Shown here: piece after piece, positions 46,698-58,346 of the stretch
Layout: every line of letters begins with the position of its first letter
How positions within the stretch are numbered: the first letter of the stretch is position 1
Origin: Spodoptera frugiperda
Lineage: Eukaryota; Arthropoda; Insecta; Lepidoptera; Noctuidae
Length of the DNA: 64,000 bases
Assembly (NCBI RefSeq): GCF_023101765.2
Contig: NC_064242.1
Coordinates: 9,784,327-9,848,326 of the forward strand
Reading direction: 5' to 3'
Translations under genes and position numbers: made by a program
The notes under the pieces: generated by a model
The model's input: only the letters and a program-made list of their open reading frames with translations
The model's database searches: none
Told to the model about the DNA's origin: nothing

Positions 46698-47808
46698 TCT
46701 TTAAACCAATTTTTACATCAAAATTTAGCTCAAAGCTGTACAACAGAGGATTTACATCTCAAACAGGTACCATATGAAAATCAATTAACCTTCTTAATAG
46801 CACTTATTCCAAGCTACATACCATCTCATGTCACCCATCACGATTACGAACATGACACCGCACGACCGTTCATCATACGAAACAGGTGCTTAACTAATTT
46901 CTTCCTCCATCGACTGTATTAAAAATATCCCTTTTAATATTGATGGTCCATTACTGGTAAGCTTGTACGATGTATCGGTTCTTTGTAACACAACACCGCT
47001 ACGTCAAGTTCTAATTGATGCTGTCAGTCAGTATAAAACGGGCTTTAACAATACCGGAGTTAGTATCCATTTGATCGTCCCCTGGGAACACTCCCGGCTC
47101 GATCGGAGTGTTTTTATTTTGTTCAAAGTAATAGGAGAAAGTTTGTGAATACTCTTCTTGTGTAAGTGCGAATGGAATTTTATGATTATATATTTTTTTT
47201 ATTATTGCTAGCTACATAGCAACAACGGTTACAGCATACAAGATTTTTAACTGCAACCATATCACAATACCTTTATTTATGTGGTTTATTTTAAAGAATG
47301 AACATTTTCTTTTAATTATGGATAAGTGGTTGCTTATGAGTTCGACATGACAACAATGAATTCATAAAAAAACTTAAGTAATAAAGGGTTATTTAGGCTT
47401 AACAGCAATGAATTCTCCAAAAACATAAAGTAATATTGGGTTTGGCATCATCTGCTGAGTCACATTCTTCATAGTGGTAAACTTTTCTGGGGTATGAGCA
47501 TAAGGTTATTTACTTCGTCAAAGAATCATATCCACCATCGAATTAGATTGTGAATGAAGAATATCAACACTCATGATTGTGATGTGGTTCTCCTCAAATA
47601 TTTATTTGTACTTCACTGAACGTGCTCTTCAGATGATGGTAGCTATTATCACCTCTTAAACTGTATTCTGGGTTTTGGATTAAGTTTCTTACGTCTACGT
47701 ATATAATTTATTATATTTATTTATTTAATCTTCTTCTCAAAAATAACAGTGAATGGACTTAATGCCTTAACGCATTCTATAACAGTCAACCATAGGGTAG
47801 TGCAGAAA
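46698..47808. other. Non-coding stretch with a small hairpin
   Basis: AACACTCC (47087-47094) and GGAGTGTT (47105-47112) form a perfect 8-bp stem with a 10-nt loop, followed by a short T-rich run. In bacteria this would look like a terminator; in this context it is probably incidental. Frames at 46644-46922 and 46963-47148 are not supported. Confidence 0.4.
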
Positions 47809-48008
47809 ATATCTAAATATATGTAACTCAAAGGTGATAGAATGACATCATGTACTAAAAGCACAGCCCAAAACCGCTGGACGAATCGGACTGTAATTTT
47901 GCATGCAGGTAGATATTATGACTTAGGTATCCGCTAAGAAAGGATTTTGATAAACTCCATTAATAATAATACTTCCTAACACGAGCGAAGCTGCGGCCAA
48001 AGGCTAGT
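47809..48008 (+). mobile_element. lep1-like short element, second subtype
   Basis: Contains aaatatatgtaactcaaagg, tgatagaatgacatcatgta, cacagcccaaaaccgctgga, aattttgcatgcaggtagat, attatgacttaggtatccgc and a 3' end acgagcgaagctgcggccaa then aggctagt. The order matches a lepidopteran repeat I recall that shares the gcgaagc...gctagt end with the 11223 family but has a different body. Non-coding; the 5' boundary is approximate. Confidence 0.7.
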
Positions 48009-49005
48009 TAACTTAATAAATAACTTACTTAATATTTAATGCATTACTTTAATATTTTATGAATGCCTTACTATAGCTTCTCCAATAATAATTTTAATAG
48101 CTTTTATCAAAAACGTTTATTAACGTGCAGAAAATGGTAACAATGAATGCGTTTTCCTAGTATATGCTCGAAAATGGTGTTGGAATATTAAATAAATTAA
48201 TTCATTTTCTTTTGAAACTTATTCATGATTTTCGTAAAATGCTAAGTGCTTATGTAAAATTCTGTTTAAGCATTAATTTTCATATTGTTTGTTTCGAAAT
48301 ATCATTCTTGTGAAATTCGAAATATGTTTCATATGTGGAGCTCTTATTGTTATTAGTTACTGTTTTATTCAGATATATCCAATAATTTCTATTTGTAGAA
48401 TATTACCATTAATCTATTTTAATGCTTGTTACGTTTACAATGGACACAGATGGAGAAAATACTTTATTTAAAATATTTTACAGATTAACCTAAAAAGATC
48501 AAACTCTAGGATATTTTTCTGTTTCAACACTAATAAAATTTGCCTAACGGAAATATAATGGTATTTACATATATAAATAATAACATCAAACACGTAACGC
48601 GTGCGTTTTTTAATACACCTATCAAACCCATCAATCACTTCTTAAGACCTAAAAACCTAACATACAAGACCATCATTCGTGAATTTTTTCGTCTCTCAAA
48701 ATATTTACACGGACAAAAAACTATAATGGCAAATCAATAGTAACTGCATATTACCATCGCTTCCGAACTTCTCCAGAGACGTTTTTCGATTTGCCATAAA
48801 TCCTGTGTTTAATTGTCCGCGAAATAAAGGAATTAAGCGTTGGGGATTAAGTAGACAAATTCTTTTCAATATCCATCTTTTGGATGCCATGAAGGATTTT
48901 GGTGCATTTGACCTTTTAGTGGGGATTTGATTTTGGGCATTATATACTTTTAAAGTATTAAATGTGTACTTGTTTTGGTGTACGAAAATAGCTAAATATA
49001 AAAAT
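48009..49005. other. AT-rich non-coding stretch
   Basis: Frames at 48289-48471, 48540-48740 and 48705-48890 are AT-rich and unremarkable. Confidence 0.45.
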
Positions 49006-49071
49006 ACTAGCTTCTGCCAGCGGTATCAAACATACACACTAACTCACAAAAAATCGCTTTTATATTAGTAA
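49006..49071 (-). mobile_element. lep1-like element, internally deleted
   Basis: The minus strand starts cttactaatataaaagcg and ends ataccgctggcagaagctag. Both family termini are present, but only about 66 bp separate the ends, so the central part is missing. Confidence 0.6.
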
Positions 49072-49195
49072 GATCACTTTTTATCCCACTATCGATGGTA
49101 ATAAAGTTATTGGGTCCCATCTGTACCCTGGTGATATCTGGTTACTGCGGCGTAAGTACGTCTGCAACTAAGAGTATAGAGGCATCACAAATACG
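49072..49195. other. Spacer
   Basis: Starts with gatcactttttatcccacta, which resembles the internal 'ctttttatccc' word of lep1-like repeats; otherwise nothing recognised. Confidence 0.35.
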
Positions 49196-49444
49196 TTGCT
49201 AACAATGCAAGGATTTTTTAATTACCTCGACGTGATTACGTCGTCATATTATACGGGTGTTTGGAAAATATATTCTTTCGCAGAGTTTCATATGCCCAGC
49301 ACGCAATACGGACAACGTAAAGAATACAACATTACACTTGAGACAAATGAAAATGATTGTAATTATTTACCAAACATTCAGTATTTTGCTATGAATAAAG
49401 CGTACATAGATTATGAATGTACATTAAAATTAGAACTAAGGTAA
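49196..49444 (+). other. Open frame of 82 codons, not called as a gene
   Basis: Translation begins MLTMQGFFNYLDVITSSYYT and continues with mixed residues (QYGQRKEYNITLETNEND, then NYLPNIQYFAMNKAYIDYE). It reads more like protein than most frames here but has no recognisable domain, no signal peptide and no second line of support. Confidence 0.12.
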
Positions 49445-49962
49445 TCTCTGTGTACATACATCTAAAATGGCGCCCCAAATTGAGCCATTATTTTATAACA
49501 ATTTCGTCTTACAACTGAGTATACATTTTCATATTTTAATGTAATAATTGCACTTATGAAGTAGCAGAATTGCAAATTGGCAGATGATGCCAGAAATTAA
49601 TTCGGCTGTAATGAGGACACAGAAAAGAGTGGATTACAGCTGTAAAATCCCATCACGAGGATTGTGGACTTATCAATTAAGGTCTGTCACGTTTAATAAA
49701 TATTAAAGGACACTGTAATTAATATAATTTAAGTAAATTAATGACGATTGAACAAATTATTATTTATCCTTTGAAAATGATCCTGCATTTACGTTTTAAT
49801 TAATATTTAAAATATAATGAGATATTGTATTTACTGTGACACTCAAATCGATTTAATGATTACTTAAACTATTCCTTAGTAACGATTTTGTTCTGAAAAC
49901 AATCGTGAAGGACTGGCTTAAGTAATGAATATAATAATTAATACCGTAATATTTCTATGAAA
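49445..49962. other. AT-rich non-coding stretch
   Basis: Nothing recognised. Confidence 0.45.
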
Positions 49963-49994
49963 CTAGCTTTCTGCTTGCGGGTTTACCCGTGTTT
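49963..49994 (-). mobile_element. lep1-like 3' end remnant
   Basis: aactagctttctgcttgcgg followed by gtttacccgtg is the minus-strand 3' module of the family (reverse complement of ...gcgggcgaagc...gaagctagt). It lies directly upstream of the hairpin element at 50015. Confidence 0.5.
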
Positions 49995-50014
49995 ACAATG
50001 GATTTATCTGAGAG

Positions 50015-50162
50015 CTTAGTACGAGTATGTTTTATATTTAACGAGATCGAAACAAGAGCGCAGTCGGCGCTCTTATTGGTTGGATCATTCGCGCTGACCA
50101 ATCAGAGCACCGAACGCGCTCTCGTTTCGTTTTCGTTCAGCGTAAAACAACCTCGTACTAAG
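50015..50162. mobile_element. Hairpin miniature element (148 bp)
   Basis: The outer 11 bp are perfect inverted repeats, CTTAGTACGAG at 50015-50025 and CTCGTACTAAG at 50152-50162. The inverted repeat continues with mismatches through tgttttatatttaacgagat / aacgaaaacgaaacgagagc to a central stem, gagcgcagtcggcgctctta (50056-) against 50096-50121, where about 21 of 26 positions pair. The whole element can therefore fold into one hairpin around a loop of about 14 nt. A 63-codon frame covering it is an artefact. A right-half copy is at 52274-52336. I recall the gcgctctcgtttcgttttcg text as a common lepidopteran repeat. No clear target-site duplication was seen. Confidence 0.8.
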
Positions 50163-51449
50163 GACACTGCATCTACGTAAATAAGTACTTATCACCTACA
50201 AACAAATTATCTTATCCACCATCATAAAATAAATCAAATCACACATAAAATATGTGCACTTACCTGATGATTTAACTAAATCCTCGTTATTAACTCGGCA
50301 ATAAACTTTAATACAATCCTTGCGAACGCAGAGGTGTTATTGCAAAAACATTTTACGTTACTCGTAAACCATTTAACGTCTGTTTACGTGTTTTGAAAGC
50401 TTAAGCTAATATGGCTGTTAAAATTATACACGTGAGCTAGAACAGGATGTCCATACAAATATATTATTATGATTCGGACGTATGTTTCCAAATACCGGGA
50501 TCGTATAATTTTATAATACTTTGTAACAAACTTTTCTTTGCACTTCGATAATTTTATTCATCTTCAATCTAGCTCTTATTCAGTCGGTATAAGGGTTACG
50601 TTTGGGAGTGTTTTGTTGTATTGGCTGCAGATTTAAAGTTGTAAATGACCATGCATTGGACACTCGCGCCATCTTTGTCCATCCGATCAACTAATCCTTC
50701 CGAATCTCTAACTAAACACGTATGGTTAAAAAAAATTCTATTGAATTGAAATTTTTGGATAGTAAAATTTTACGACAAATTTTATTAAATGTCGATAGCA
50801 ATCAAAAGGAAGGTGTTCGGTTTTTGGTGTAGTGTGGTATCCTATTATGAAAATTCGTGATAAAATTTAAATGATCATAAAATCCTGGTTATTTTGTAGT
50901 AACACGTTTTGATACTCGTTATTGGTGATCCATTTGATGTTTGTACCTAGTTGAGAGCATTTAGTTTTTGGAATTGTTGAGTAAATTTGGACTTAGCTGC
51001 ATTATTTTTGAATATATATTAACTTGTACTAAGCATTAGCATGCATTATGTATTAAATGACTAGAGTATCTGATTTAATATTAACCTCTTCTTAAGGATT
51101 TACCGATTACTTACGTTTTAACTTGAGAATTTATGAGCATTTAATACTTAGTGTAATTTGCGACACTCATGTTTAGTTCTAAGATTATCTTTATTTACAA
51201 CTTCTATTCATAGTAAAAACAACTCAATTAGCAAAGCACGGAGCTTAAGTTTTAGTACCAAAGAGGATTTTATAGATGCATTTATTTGTTTCTTTACTTT
51301 GCTATTCCTACACAAATACTGCGCCTGTTCAACATTTATAAATAACGATGGTTGAAATTATTACACGGAGATATATAACTCAATGTACCAAATAAAATGT
51401 CTCCTAGATCAATTAGCCTCTCAATCGTCCATATTTTGTAATATTGTAT
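50163..51449. other. AT-rich non-coding stretch
   Basis: The frame at 51158-51355 is unremarkable. A small GC-richer patch lies at about 50640-50700 (ggacactcgcgccatctttg). Confidence 0.45.
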
Positions 51450-51611
51450 ACTGGCTTCTGTCAGTGGCTTCGCCCGATTTCCGTAGGATAAAGTGTTATT
51501 CCAAGCCCTAATCTACCCATGTTCCAAATTTCATCCCAATCCCTTCAGCTGCTTCGATGTAAAAGAGTAACAAACATCCTACTCACAATCTTTCGAATTT
51601 ATAATATTAGT
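51450..51611 (-). mobile_element. lep1-like element, complete
   Basis: The minus strand begins actaatattataaattcgaa, passes cagctgaagggattgggatg, atgaaatttggaacatgggt and ataacactttatcctacgga, and ends tcgggcgaagccactgacag then aagccagt. Both ends match the copy at 11223-11362. The terminal CTAGT is mutated to CCAGT. Confidence 0.75.
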
Positions 51612-52195
51612 AGGATAATTTTATTTAATAATCAGAAATGTTTATAAGGTAGCTGGTATAAAGATATAAATGTATTTATTTTATGGCTTATTTAAAAATT
51701 AAACGATGCAAATGAAAATTGTAGTTTACTGTGTCTTTGCTTAAGGCGTATTGAAAACTTAAGTTTTTACGATTTTTGCGGTTAATGAAGTTGCTTTTTG
51801 CATTTTTTTCTGTGGCTTGCGACTTGGTCGACCAATATAAACGCAATATCGTGGGAGCTGATTGGCTTTTATAGCCATAAAGGTACTCGAGACAAAAAGG
51901 ACAATGTTTTAATTTAACATTTTATGTCTTTCATCTGCAAATATTGTTTAAAAGACGAATAAAATAACTATTTTGGAAGTTATTGGTTCGACCAGTGGGG
52001 TCGTAAGACTAAAAAATAAATGTTTGATTAATCGATTATTTTATTAACGATGGCATGTTATAGTAAATTGACTGTATCAATTGGACATGTATAATTCTTA
52101 AAGAAAAAAAAATGATTATCCTTTTTAAAGGTTCATTTAACTTTTACGAAAATAATTTCAGATTAACATCTGATCGTTTTTTATATTATTACTAC
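51612..52195. other. AT-rich non-coding stretch
   Basis: Nothing recognised. Confidence 0.45.
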
Positions 52196-52273
52196 GTTCT
52201 GTCAGCGGCTTTGCCCGCTGTCCCATGAGATAAAAAATGTCCTATGTGTTATTCCAAACCATAATCTACCTCG
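52196..52273 (-). mobile_element. lep1-like element, 3' half
   Basis: The minus strand ends agcgggcaaagccgctgaca then gaacgta. The interior carries ataacacataggacattttt and tctcatgggac. The 5' half is missing; the copy stops where the hairpin-element half copy begins (52274). Confidence 0.6.
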
Positions 52274-52336
52274 AATCAAAGCGCCGAACGCGCTCTCGTT
52301 TCGTTTTCGTTCAATGTAAAGCAGACTCGTACTAAG
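52274..52336 (+). mobile_element. Right half of the hairpin miniature element
   Basis: aatcaaagcgccgaacgcgc, tctcgtttcgttttcgttca, then ctcgtactaag matches 50100-50162. The left half is replaced by the lep1-like fragment. Confidence 0.75.
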
Positions 52337-52686
52337 TGTACTGAGCACAAAATATCTTCATAACTCTCTTATCTTTTGATGCTGATACAAACGTTTCAAA
52401 TAAAAAGCATTCCAGTGTTATTTAGTAAACATATTATTAGATATTTCAATGATTTCTAAGGTACTTTTAATGGGTTTATGTTGTAAAGGGATTGTGCTAA
52501 ATGAAAGTTATTACTTTAAATCGTATGTGTAATAAAATTGAGATGAAGAACAGAATTCTCTTTGTATTTGAAGTTTGTTTATTCTGTGGTATATGAATGC
52601 ATAGTTTTAACGCTTCGATAAATGTTATTTCGATATAATTATCGCATTAATAGGCATTACAATGTAGTTTATTAAATACTTACATA
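52337..52686. other. AT-rich non-coding stretch
   Basis: Nothing recognised. Confidence 0.45.
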
Positions 52687-52727
52687 ACGAAAAAGCACCT
52701 TTATTTAAGCAAAATAAGGAAGTATTT
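52687..52727 (+). repeat. 41-bp direct repeat, copy 1
   Basis: acgaaaaagcacctttattt aagcaaaataaggaagtatt t is repeated at 52803-52843 with one difference (gcacc vs gaacc), offset 116 bp. Confidence 0.85.
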
Positions 52728-53071
52728 GTGGTGTACACTATACCATAAGGTATAGGTATTAGGTACAATAAGTAATGTTTATTCAAAAAATCTTACGATT
52801 AAACGAAAAAGAACCTTTATTTAAGCAAAATAAGGAAGTATTTTCAACCACCCACGCAAAACATGGTCAGTATGGGCACGTTACCTACAACAACGATTTA
52901 TAAAACTACCAACACCATTGAGCAACATTTTCATGCAGAAAATTTGTAATAGCTTTTCTATATTAGTAGCATTAGGGTAATGATGCATTGATGCCGTGTG
53001 TTCAAGCATTAGACCACCGCAGTTGGTGTAGGAGTCGTTGTTTGAGCAGTTATGGGTATAGTGTACACCAC
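52728..53071. mobile_element. Possible miniature element with 17-bp terminal inverted repeats
   Basis: GTGGTGTACACTATACC at 52728-52744 and its exact complement GGTATAGTGTACACCAC at 53055-53071 bracket 310 bp of non-coding DNA. The left terminus abuts the first 41-bp direct repeat, and the second direct repeat lies inside. Next to the left terminus is a further small hairpin, CTATACC-ataa-GGTATAG. No transposase is present and the target-site duplication is unclear, so the mobile-element call is tentative. Confidence 0.4.
52803..52843 (+). repeat. 41-bp direct repeat, copy 2
   Basis: Matches 52687-52727 at 40 of 41 positions. The short upstream text ctta-c-taaacg is also roughly shared. Confidence 0.85.
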
Positions 53072-53261
53072 TGTTTAGTTTTGTCTTGAATTATGGTAAT
53101 ACAGATGTAATTAATGATCATACTGAAACATTTATAAAAATATTGCTTCTTTGAGAGAGATGTCGCAAGCAATTAAGTAGCAAAGTTTAATTAATTTTGT
53201 ACCCCTGGGAAGTATATATAATATATGTTATAATGTGTCTGATTTTTATAAGTCATCTAAG
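53072..53261. other. AT-rich spacer
   Basis: Nothing recognised. Confidence 0.4.
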
Positions 53262-53392
53262 TATATACAACGTCACGCCTTTTATTCCTGAAGGGATAGG
53301 CAGAGGTGCATATTACGGCACGTAATACCGCTATACAATGTACACCCACTTTTTCACCATTTGTGTTATAAGTCCCATGTAATAGGGGGGAT
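53262..53392 (+). repeat. Lepidopteran interspersed repeat (CACGCCTTTTATTCC / GGGATAGGCAGAGG)
   Basis: gtatatacaacgtcacgcct, tttattcctgaagggatagg, cagaggtgcatattacggca, tacacccactttttcaccat and gtgttataagtcccatgtaa, then atagggggg. The order fits a family I recall in noctuids. The first module is shared with 14808-14945. Confidence 0.65.
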
Positions 53393-56300
53393 CATCTAAG
53401 TGTAACACCTTAAAAATAAAGAAAGAATATTATTTATTTCACACATAGAAAGATACATACATATCACCTAGCGAGACTACATAAAATAAAAAATAAACTA
53501 TAATATATTATCATTTAATACCAACTTCACCTATAAATAGGTACTAGACGACCAACAGACCCTTGTTATTAGTCGTTATTAGTCTCAAACAAGTTGATAT
53601 GATACGTATTATGTGGTCTTAATAGTCCATTGAAAACATAGAGTGGCGAAACTTTCAAGTAACTATATAGAGATAAGTTGTCAGTAATAGTTGAAACCAC
53701 TTGGAAAGTTCTCAGTTTGATATACTTTGGTACAAGTTGGTGTAATTTTGCAGACATTAATGATGTACTTTGGTTATTATGTGAGTATGTGATTGATGGA
53801 GATTGTTCAAGTATTTTATGGTAGCCGTTTTTGCTATGATTGCGGTTAAAAGTTGTTTTTAGGTTGTAAATTGTGGTTTGAATATGAAAATTAATATTTT
53901 TTTTAGTTTGCTATGTACTATTTTTGCATATTAATAGTTAAAAGGCCTAGGAGATTAAACTGTACCACTCGAACCACAGTAATTAGGAGAAAATTTCAAA
54001 GAAAATTACTAACTACTTAGAATAACAAAGGGTGTGCGATTTTATGCAAAACCACATTTCTGTGTTGGCGTTAATATATAATTTATCATCTATTTCTGTA
54101 AAAGCTTCAGTCACTAATATTTTAATGCATTCATGAATTATAAATTCAAACATTACACACAACGTAAAATGTAAACGTGCGTCTTCAACATTTTTTATTA
54201 TTTTCGCCACAAAAAAATGGTTCTTATCTAATGGTTTTAAAACTCATTACTCAATGACAATATCATGTCAAAATTGCACTGCTAATTGGCCAGAGATTTA
54301 TTTAATTGATTATTTAAAGTCGAAATAAAAAATGGACATGTTGCCGTCAATACAGTACAGTTACTTACCTATGTTCACTTACACAAATTCAGTTTATTTT
54401 GGCCTCTCTTTGTATAATCTTTTCACACATTCAGACGGTCAGCTTATACTGGTTTGATTTTGCTTTATATGTACCTACGTACTATGATTTTGCTTTGATG
54501 TTTTGCTTATACGTATGTATGTGTATGTATAGTTCGAAGTCATGGACAGTCATGGTCAATGTACGATGTGATAGTTTAATACTTTAAAAGGTTTCGCTGT
54601 AAGTCAAAGGCGGGGAGCGATTTTGTAGTTAATTTTTTATGGGTGGTTTCATTTTAGCAATCAAATTCTATAATAGCTTCAAAATCACCACATATTATCA
54701 TCACGCGTATGTAATAAATATTTCGAGGAAATTAAAACCTTTAATAATACCCGTTAGAGTTTAAAATCATTAAAATTGATTGAAATATAAGTCCCGTAAA
54801 ATTACTAATCGAGCAACTCTTATTGGTTAGTTTAATAATATTTTATTCTAATATACGTAAATCTCGATCAGTGTGAATTACATAGATTTTTAGCATACAT
54901 TACAAAATCTTTTACGTAAAACAAACAATAACCAAATATAATAGTAAAATCACCACCATACATCTAAACACATTGATATGTTACATCCAGACACCCGCTC
55001 ATATTGTGTCCCATAAAAAAGAACCACAAAATGTACAACCAGCTTTTCGTTTAAACCTCGTGGCTCGAGTAAAAGAGAAGCAGTGATACGGCTCTCGCAT
55101 CATCGCTCAATTACAAAAAGGTAATCCCGGGGAGGCACTTAATGAATCATTATGGCCAGCGGCGCGTCGACCGATGTGATGCGTGCGCGATTTATAGTCA
55201 GGCCTTTTACTGTTCATATTTTATTTTTACTCCGCCACCAACTGGTGATATGTGACGTTTTTCGCCGTCTCTTGGGTGAAAGAATGACGAAGGTTTTTCC
55301 AGCAAATATCGGGATTTTATTTTACTGGTTTATTCGTTTAGTGGGATTTTGTTTTTCTTTGGTTACGAAACGAATTCAGTTCAATTTGTGCGTATCTTTG
55401 TGAGTTAGTACTCACAGTTATTACTTTATATTATACTATTTCACTAGTTACTTCTCTCTGTGATATGTAATTCAGTAGTTAGGAAGAAGAAGTAATTAAG
55501 AAAGGTCACATTTTTCTTTAATTGATGAACATAAATTGTACTAGTAATTAAATTACATTATCAACGATCTCAATTATTCTACAGCATTATAAATATGATA
55601 ATTCAAAAATAGAGAAAAACATCTCACTATTAATAGCCGTCCATAAAAAAAAAACTTTAACCACGACTATAGATACGACTCTGCCTCAAGCTAGATCGAC
55701 GTTTGAGCGACTCGGAGTCAAAGGCGACTCGCGTCAACATCAGTCATAGAGACCCAGTGTGACCTTGCCTTTATGCCGGCGTAAAACGATGTAAAGGGGT
55801 CATAGTTAGGCGTCCGTTACACTGTATGGTCAGTTAGACAATGTTCAAGCATTGGTGGAGCTGTGACCGTGTATCGAAGAAGCATGGCAAAATACGAACT
55901 GCGGAGCTTGAAGGATATTTCCTTCTGAAGAGCAGTCTGAACCTTAATACGTACTGATGTAATGTATTATAGTACACATGCGGTATTAACATAAAAAACA
56001 AACATCATAGTTCAATCATCCACAAAAAACTACTGAACATAAATAGTGAGTGTATTCCTGCCCCAAAGATTTCCATATCGGCCAGTTAGAAGTAATCTAG
56101 AAACCTAATCGAAGTAACCTAACCTACATGCAGTAGCTCCCTACAAATTTCTATATATCTAGGTACTTGACCAATAATTTATAATAAATATTGAAATGAT
56201 TTCTTCTCATTTACCTAGACAAATATGTATATTGGTTACTTTTTAATGAATTTAGTACATATAGGAAACTTCAAGTTAATACACTTAATAGACTAGTTTT

Positions 56301-56818
56301 TAATATGAGCCTGACGTAAGTTTAGCCTTAGGCAAATGCTAGGCATTCTATGAATAAAAATACTAGTTCTGAGATCTACGATGACGTGTAAGTTCATTAA
56401 ACGCTTTAAAAATATCGGTACAAAATTACTTACGAGTTTACAATTAGCTACGCTCAATCTAAGCAAATGTAGTATTTGATTTCTGTAATCTAGAAACATA
56501 AAGTAAATTTTAATATGAAATTAATCAACGCAGTAATCGATTTGGCAAATTAAGTTATAAATAATCAAATGTTTTATGTCAATCTTATTGAGTAAGGGAT
56601 GAATGAACTCTCAAGTTGATTAAAGTTATACTCCATAGAATGCAATAGAAATTTATTAATTTCTATTATGATTATGAACTATTGATTCGAATAGAGAACA
56701 TGGAATTATTATATTTTTATCGATAGGTAATATAAAAAGCTAAAATTTATAGTTGTCTATAGCATTTTGCTTTTGGTTGTAGTCCTAAAATGGTAAGTTG
56801 ACTTTTTATATGTGATGA
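53393..56818. other. Long AT-rich stretch with GC-richer patches
   Basis: Frames at 53569-53757, 54013-54210, 54399-54587, 55152-55403 and 56293-56499 have no recognisable domain. Patches at about 55040-55260 (ggccagcggcgcgtcgaccg) and 55680-55900 are GC-richer and might be conserved non-coding DNA. A TATCGATA motif lies at 56718-56725. Confidence 0.4.
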
Positions 56819-56868
56819 GTCGGCGTTTAGCCAGTATCTTACCCCGTGATACGCGATGATAAGTAAGT
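56819..56868 (-). mobile_element. CR1/L2-like LINE 3' tail, worn
   Basis: The minus strand reads atcatcgcgtatcacggggt, aagatactggctaaacgccg. This corresponds to the tail tcaccatcaggcgagatagc, ggccaaacg of the copy at 58215-58346. Confidence 0.45.
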
Positions 56869-57445
56869 GTTTTAAAAATAAAGTTTAATTTTATATAAGG
56901 CCTCTGGACTTTTACTTCGGTTAAGCTAACGCCTATGTATGTATGTAAAAAATCACTGAATAAAAACCTAAACCTACTTCAACAAAAAGCTTCTATCAAT
57001 TCAATTATAACCATAATTTATAGTATTCAGACAATAAGATGCAGACAATTACCCTCTTATACATTAAAACCTCTTTAGAAATACTTCAAACTAAATAATT
57101 AATTAATGCGTTCATTCCACCGATCTCGAATAATAATTTCGTATATTTGTTTGTAACAGCATGGAAAATCACATTAATTCCACGCTCTGGACTTTAAGAG
57201 CTAAAGAGTTTTATAAATGATCGTCTGATTAATTTTATATAGCTCTTTGAAAAACGCAGGAATCATTTTGAAAATCATATTAAATACCGTTAAATACTTG
57301 TAGTGACAAAAATACATTTTAAGATATTATAGAAACAATACACAATTATTATTAAAAGAAATTAAATGGGATTATCAACCTTATCTACCCCATTCATAAG
57401 AAATCACGCTCATTCTTATATTTTCTGACTGTGAGATCCGTCGTA
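56869..57445. other. AT-rich non-coding stretch
   Basis: Nothing recognised. Confidence 0.45.
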
Positions 57446-57485
57446 CCTCGAAACTAGTCGAGTACATTTCTCGTATAGTTACGTA
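57446..57485 (+). repeat. Short relative of the 25.3-25.6 kb repeat
   Basis: acctcgaaactagtcgagta followed by catttctcgta shares the ctcgaaactagt...ttctc word with 25541-25605. Too short for a firm call. Confidence 0.35.
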
Positions 57486-58214
57486 TGTAAACTATAGTGT
57501 CTAATTAAACAGAGTTTCAAGGTAATTTTACCTACCTAGTTTATTTTATCTATCTACATGTCTATTATTATAGTTTTAAAAGATTCTCAACATTTTCTGC
57601 TCTGTGTAAGACGTAAGACTGTCATGTTCTGTCTTCAGGTAAGTACAGCAACTATGTTGTACGTAAAACCATGTACGTTGTTATAAAACGATTTAACAAG
57701 GCATTTCATATTATGTGAGGATATTCGTAAAACTCATTATTAAAATATTTTTTATATTAGTTATCATAATGGTTTCTTCAACAATTTCGTGTTGAAAAAT
57801 TTGTAAAATCATAAAGGGTATTATAAATCTTATGCAAAAGAGACTAAGGTATAATTTTGAATGATTGGTTGCTGTTTATAAGTTTATTGGTGGTGTCAAT
57901 TTAAATTGCAAATTTGCATCCCGTTTAAGTGAGTAAAGGTGTCGTTTTAAAGCATCGCCAATATTGTCGGTAATATTGTTAGTGGTTTCACGAAGTCATT
58001 GATCAATTACTTACGGTTTTGTTGCCAAATTATAATAACATCAACAGCAGCATTCATAATTAATTGAGCTTTTTATGAGGGGACAAACGAACAAATCACC
58101 TCATGGTAATTGGGTTGGCACTGCTCATAGACATATCAAGACCCACAACGCTAGATGAGTTACAAGAGAACTGCCTCCTCATAAATTCTTGAAAAAGTTT
58201 AAAAGATATCAAAT
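57486..58214. other. AT-rich non-coding stretch
   Basis: Nothing recognised. Confidence 0.45.
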
Positions 58215-58346
58215 CTGTCTGTGTTTCCTGATAATGGGTATAACTGGGTGTCTTCAAAGCCCGAGTGAATAGGTTGCTTATGGACAGACGTGCTCCATGG
58301 TAGGCCGCATCATCACTCACCATCAGGCGAGATAGCGGCCAAACGA
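58215..58346 (+). pseudogene. CR1/L2-like LINE, RT C-terminus and 3' end
   Basis: SVFPDNGYN (from about 58219), then after a one-base frameshift LGVFKARVNRLLMDRRAPW (from 58244) ending at a TAG. This matches the conserved C-terminal end of CR1/L2/jockey-type reverse transcriptase ORFs. It is followed by the tail gccgcatcatcactcaccat, caggcgagatagcggccaaa. Paralogous tails lie at 46548-46697 (+), 56819-56868 (-) and 63868-63920 (-). The minus-strand frame 58096-58323 is its shadow. Only the last 30 or so codons remain, as expected for a 5'-truncated LINE insertion. Confidence 0.75.

Noticed and set aside
46644..46922. 92-codon open frame
   Set aside because: Its first part is the untranslated tail of a LINE, and the rest shows no domain.
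47087..47112. Hairpin followed by T-run as an intrinsic terminator
   Set aside because: The window is eukaryotic; rho-independent termination does not apply, and no pol III unit lies upstream.
49989..50180. 63-codon open frame
   Set aside because: It covers the hairpin miniature element; the openness follows from the repeat sequence.
56109..56126. TAACCTAACCTAC as insect telomeric (TTAGG)n
   Set aside because: Only two units; no array.
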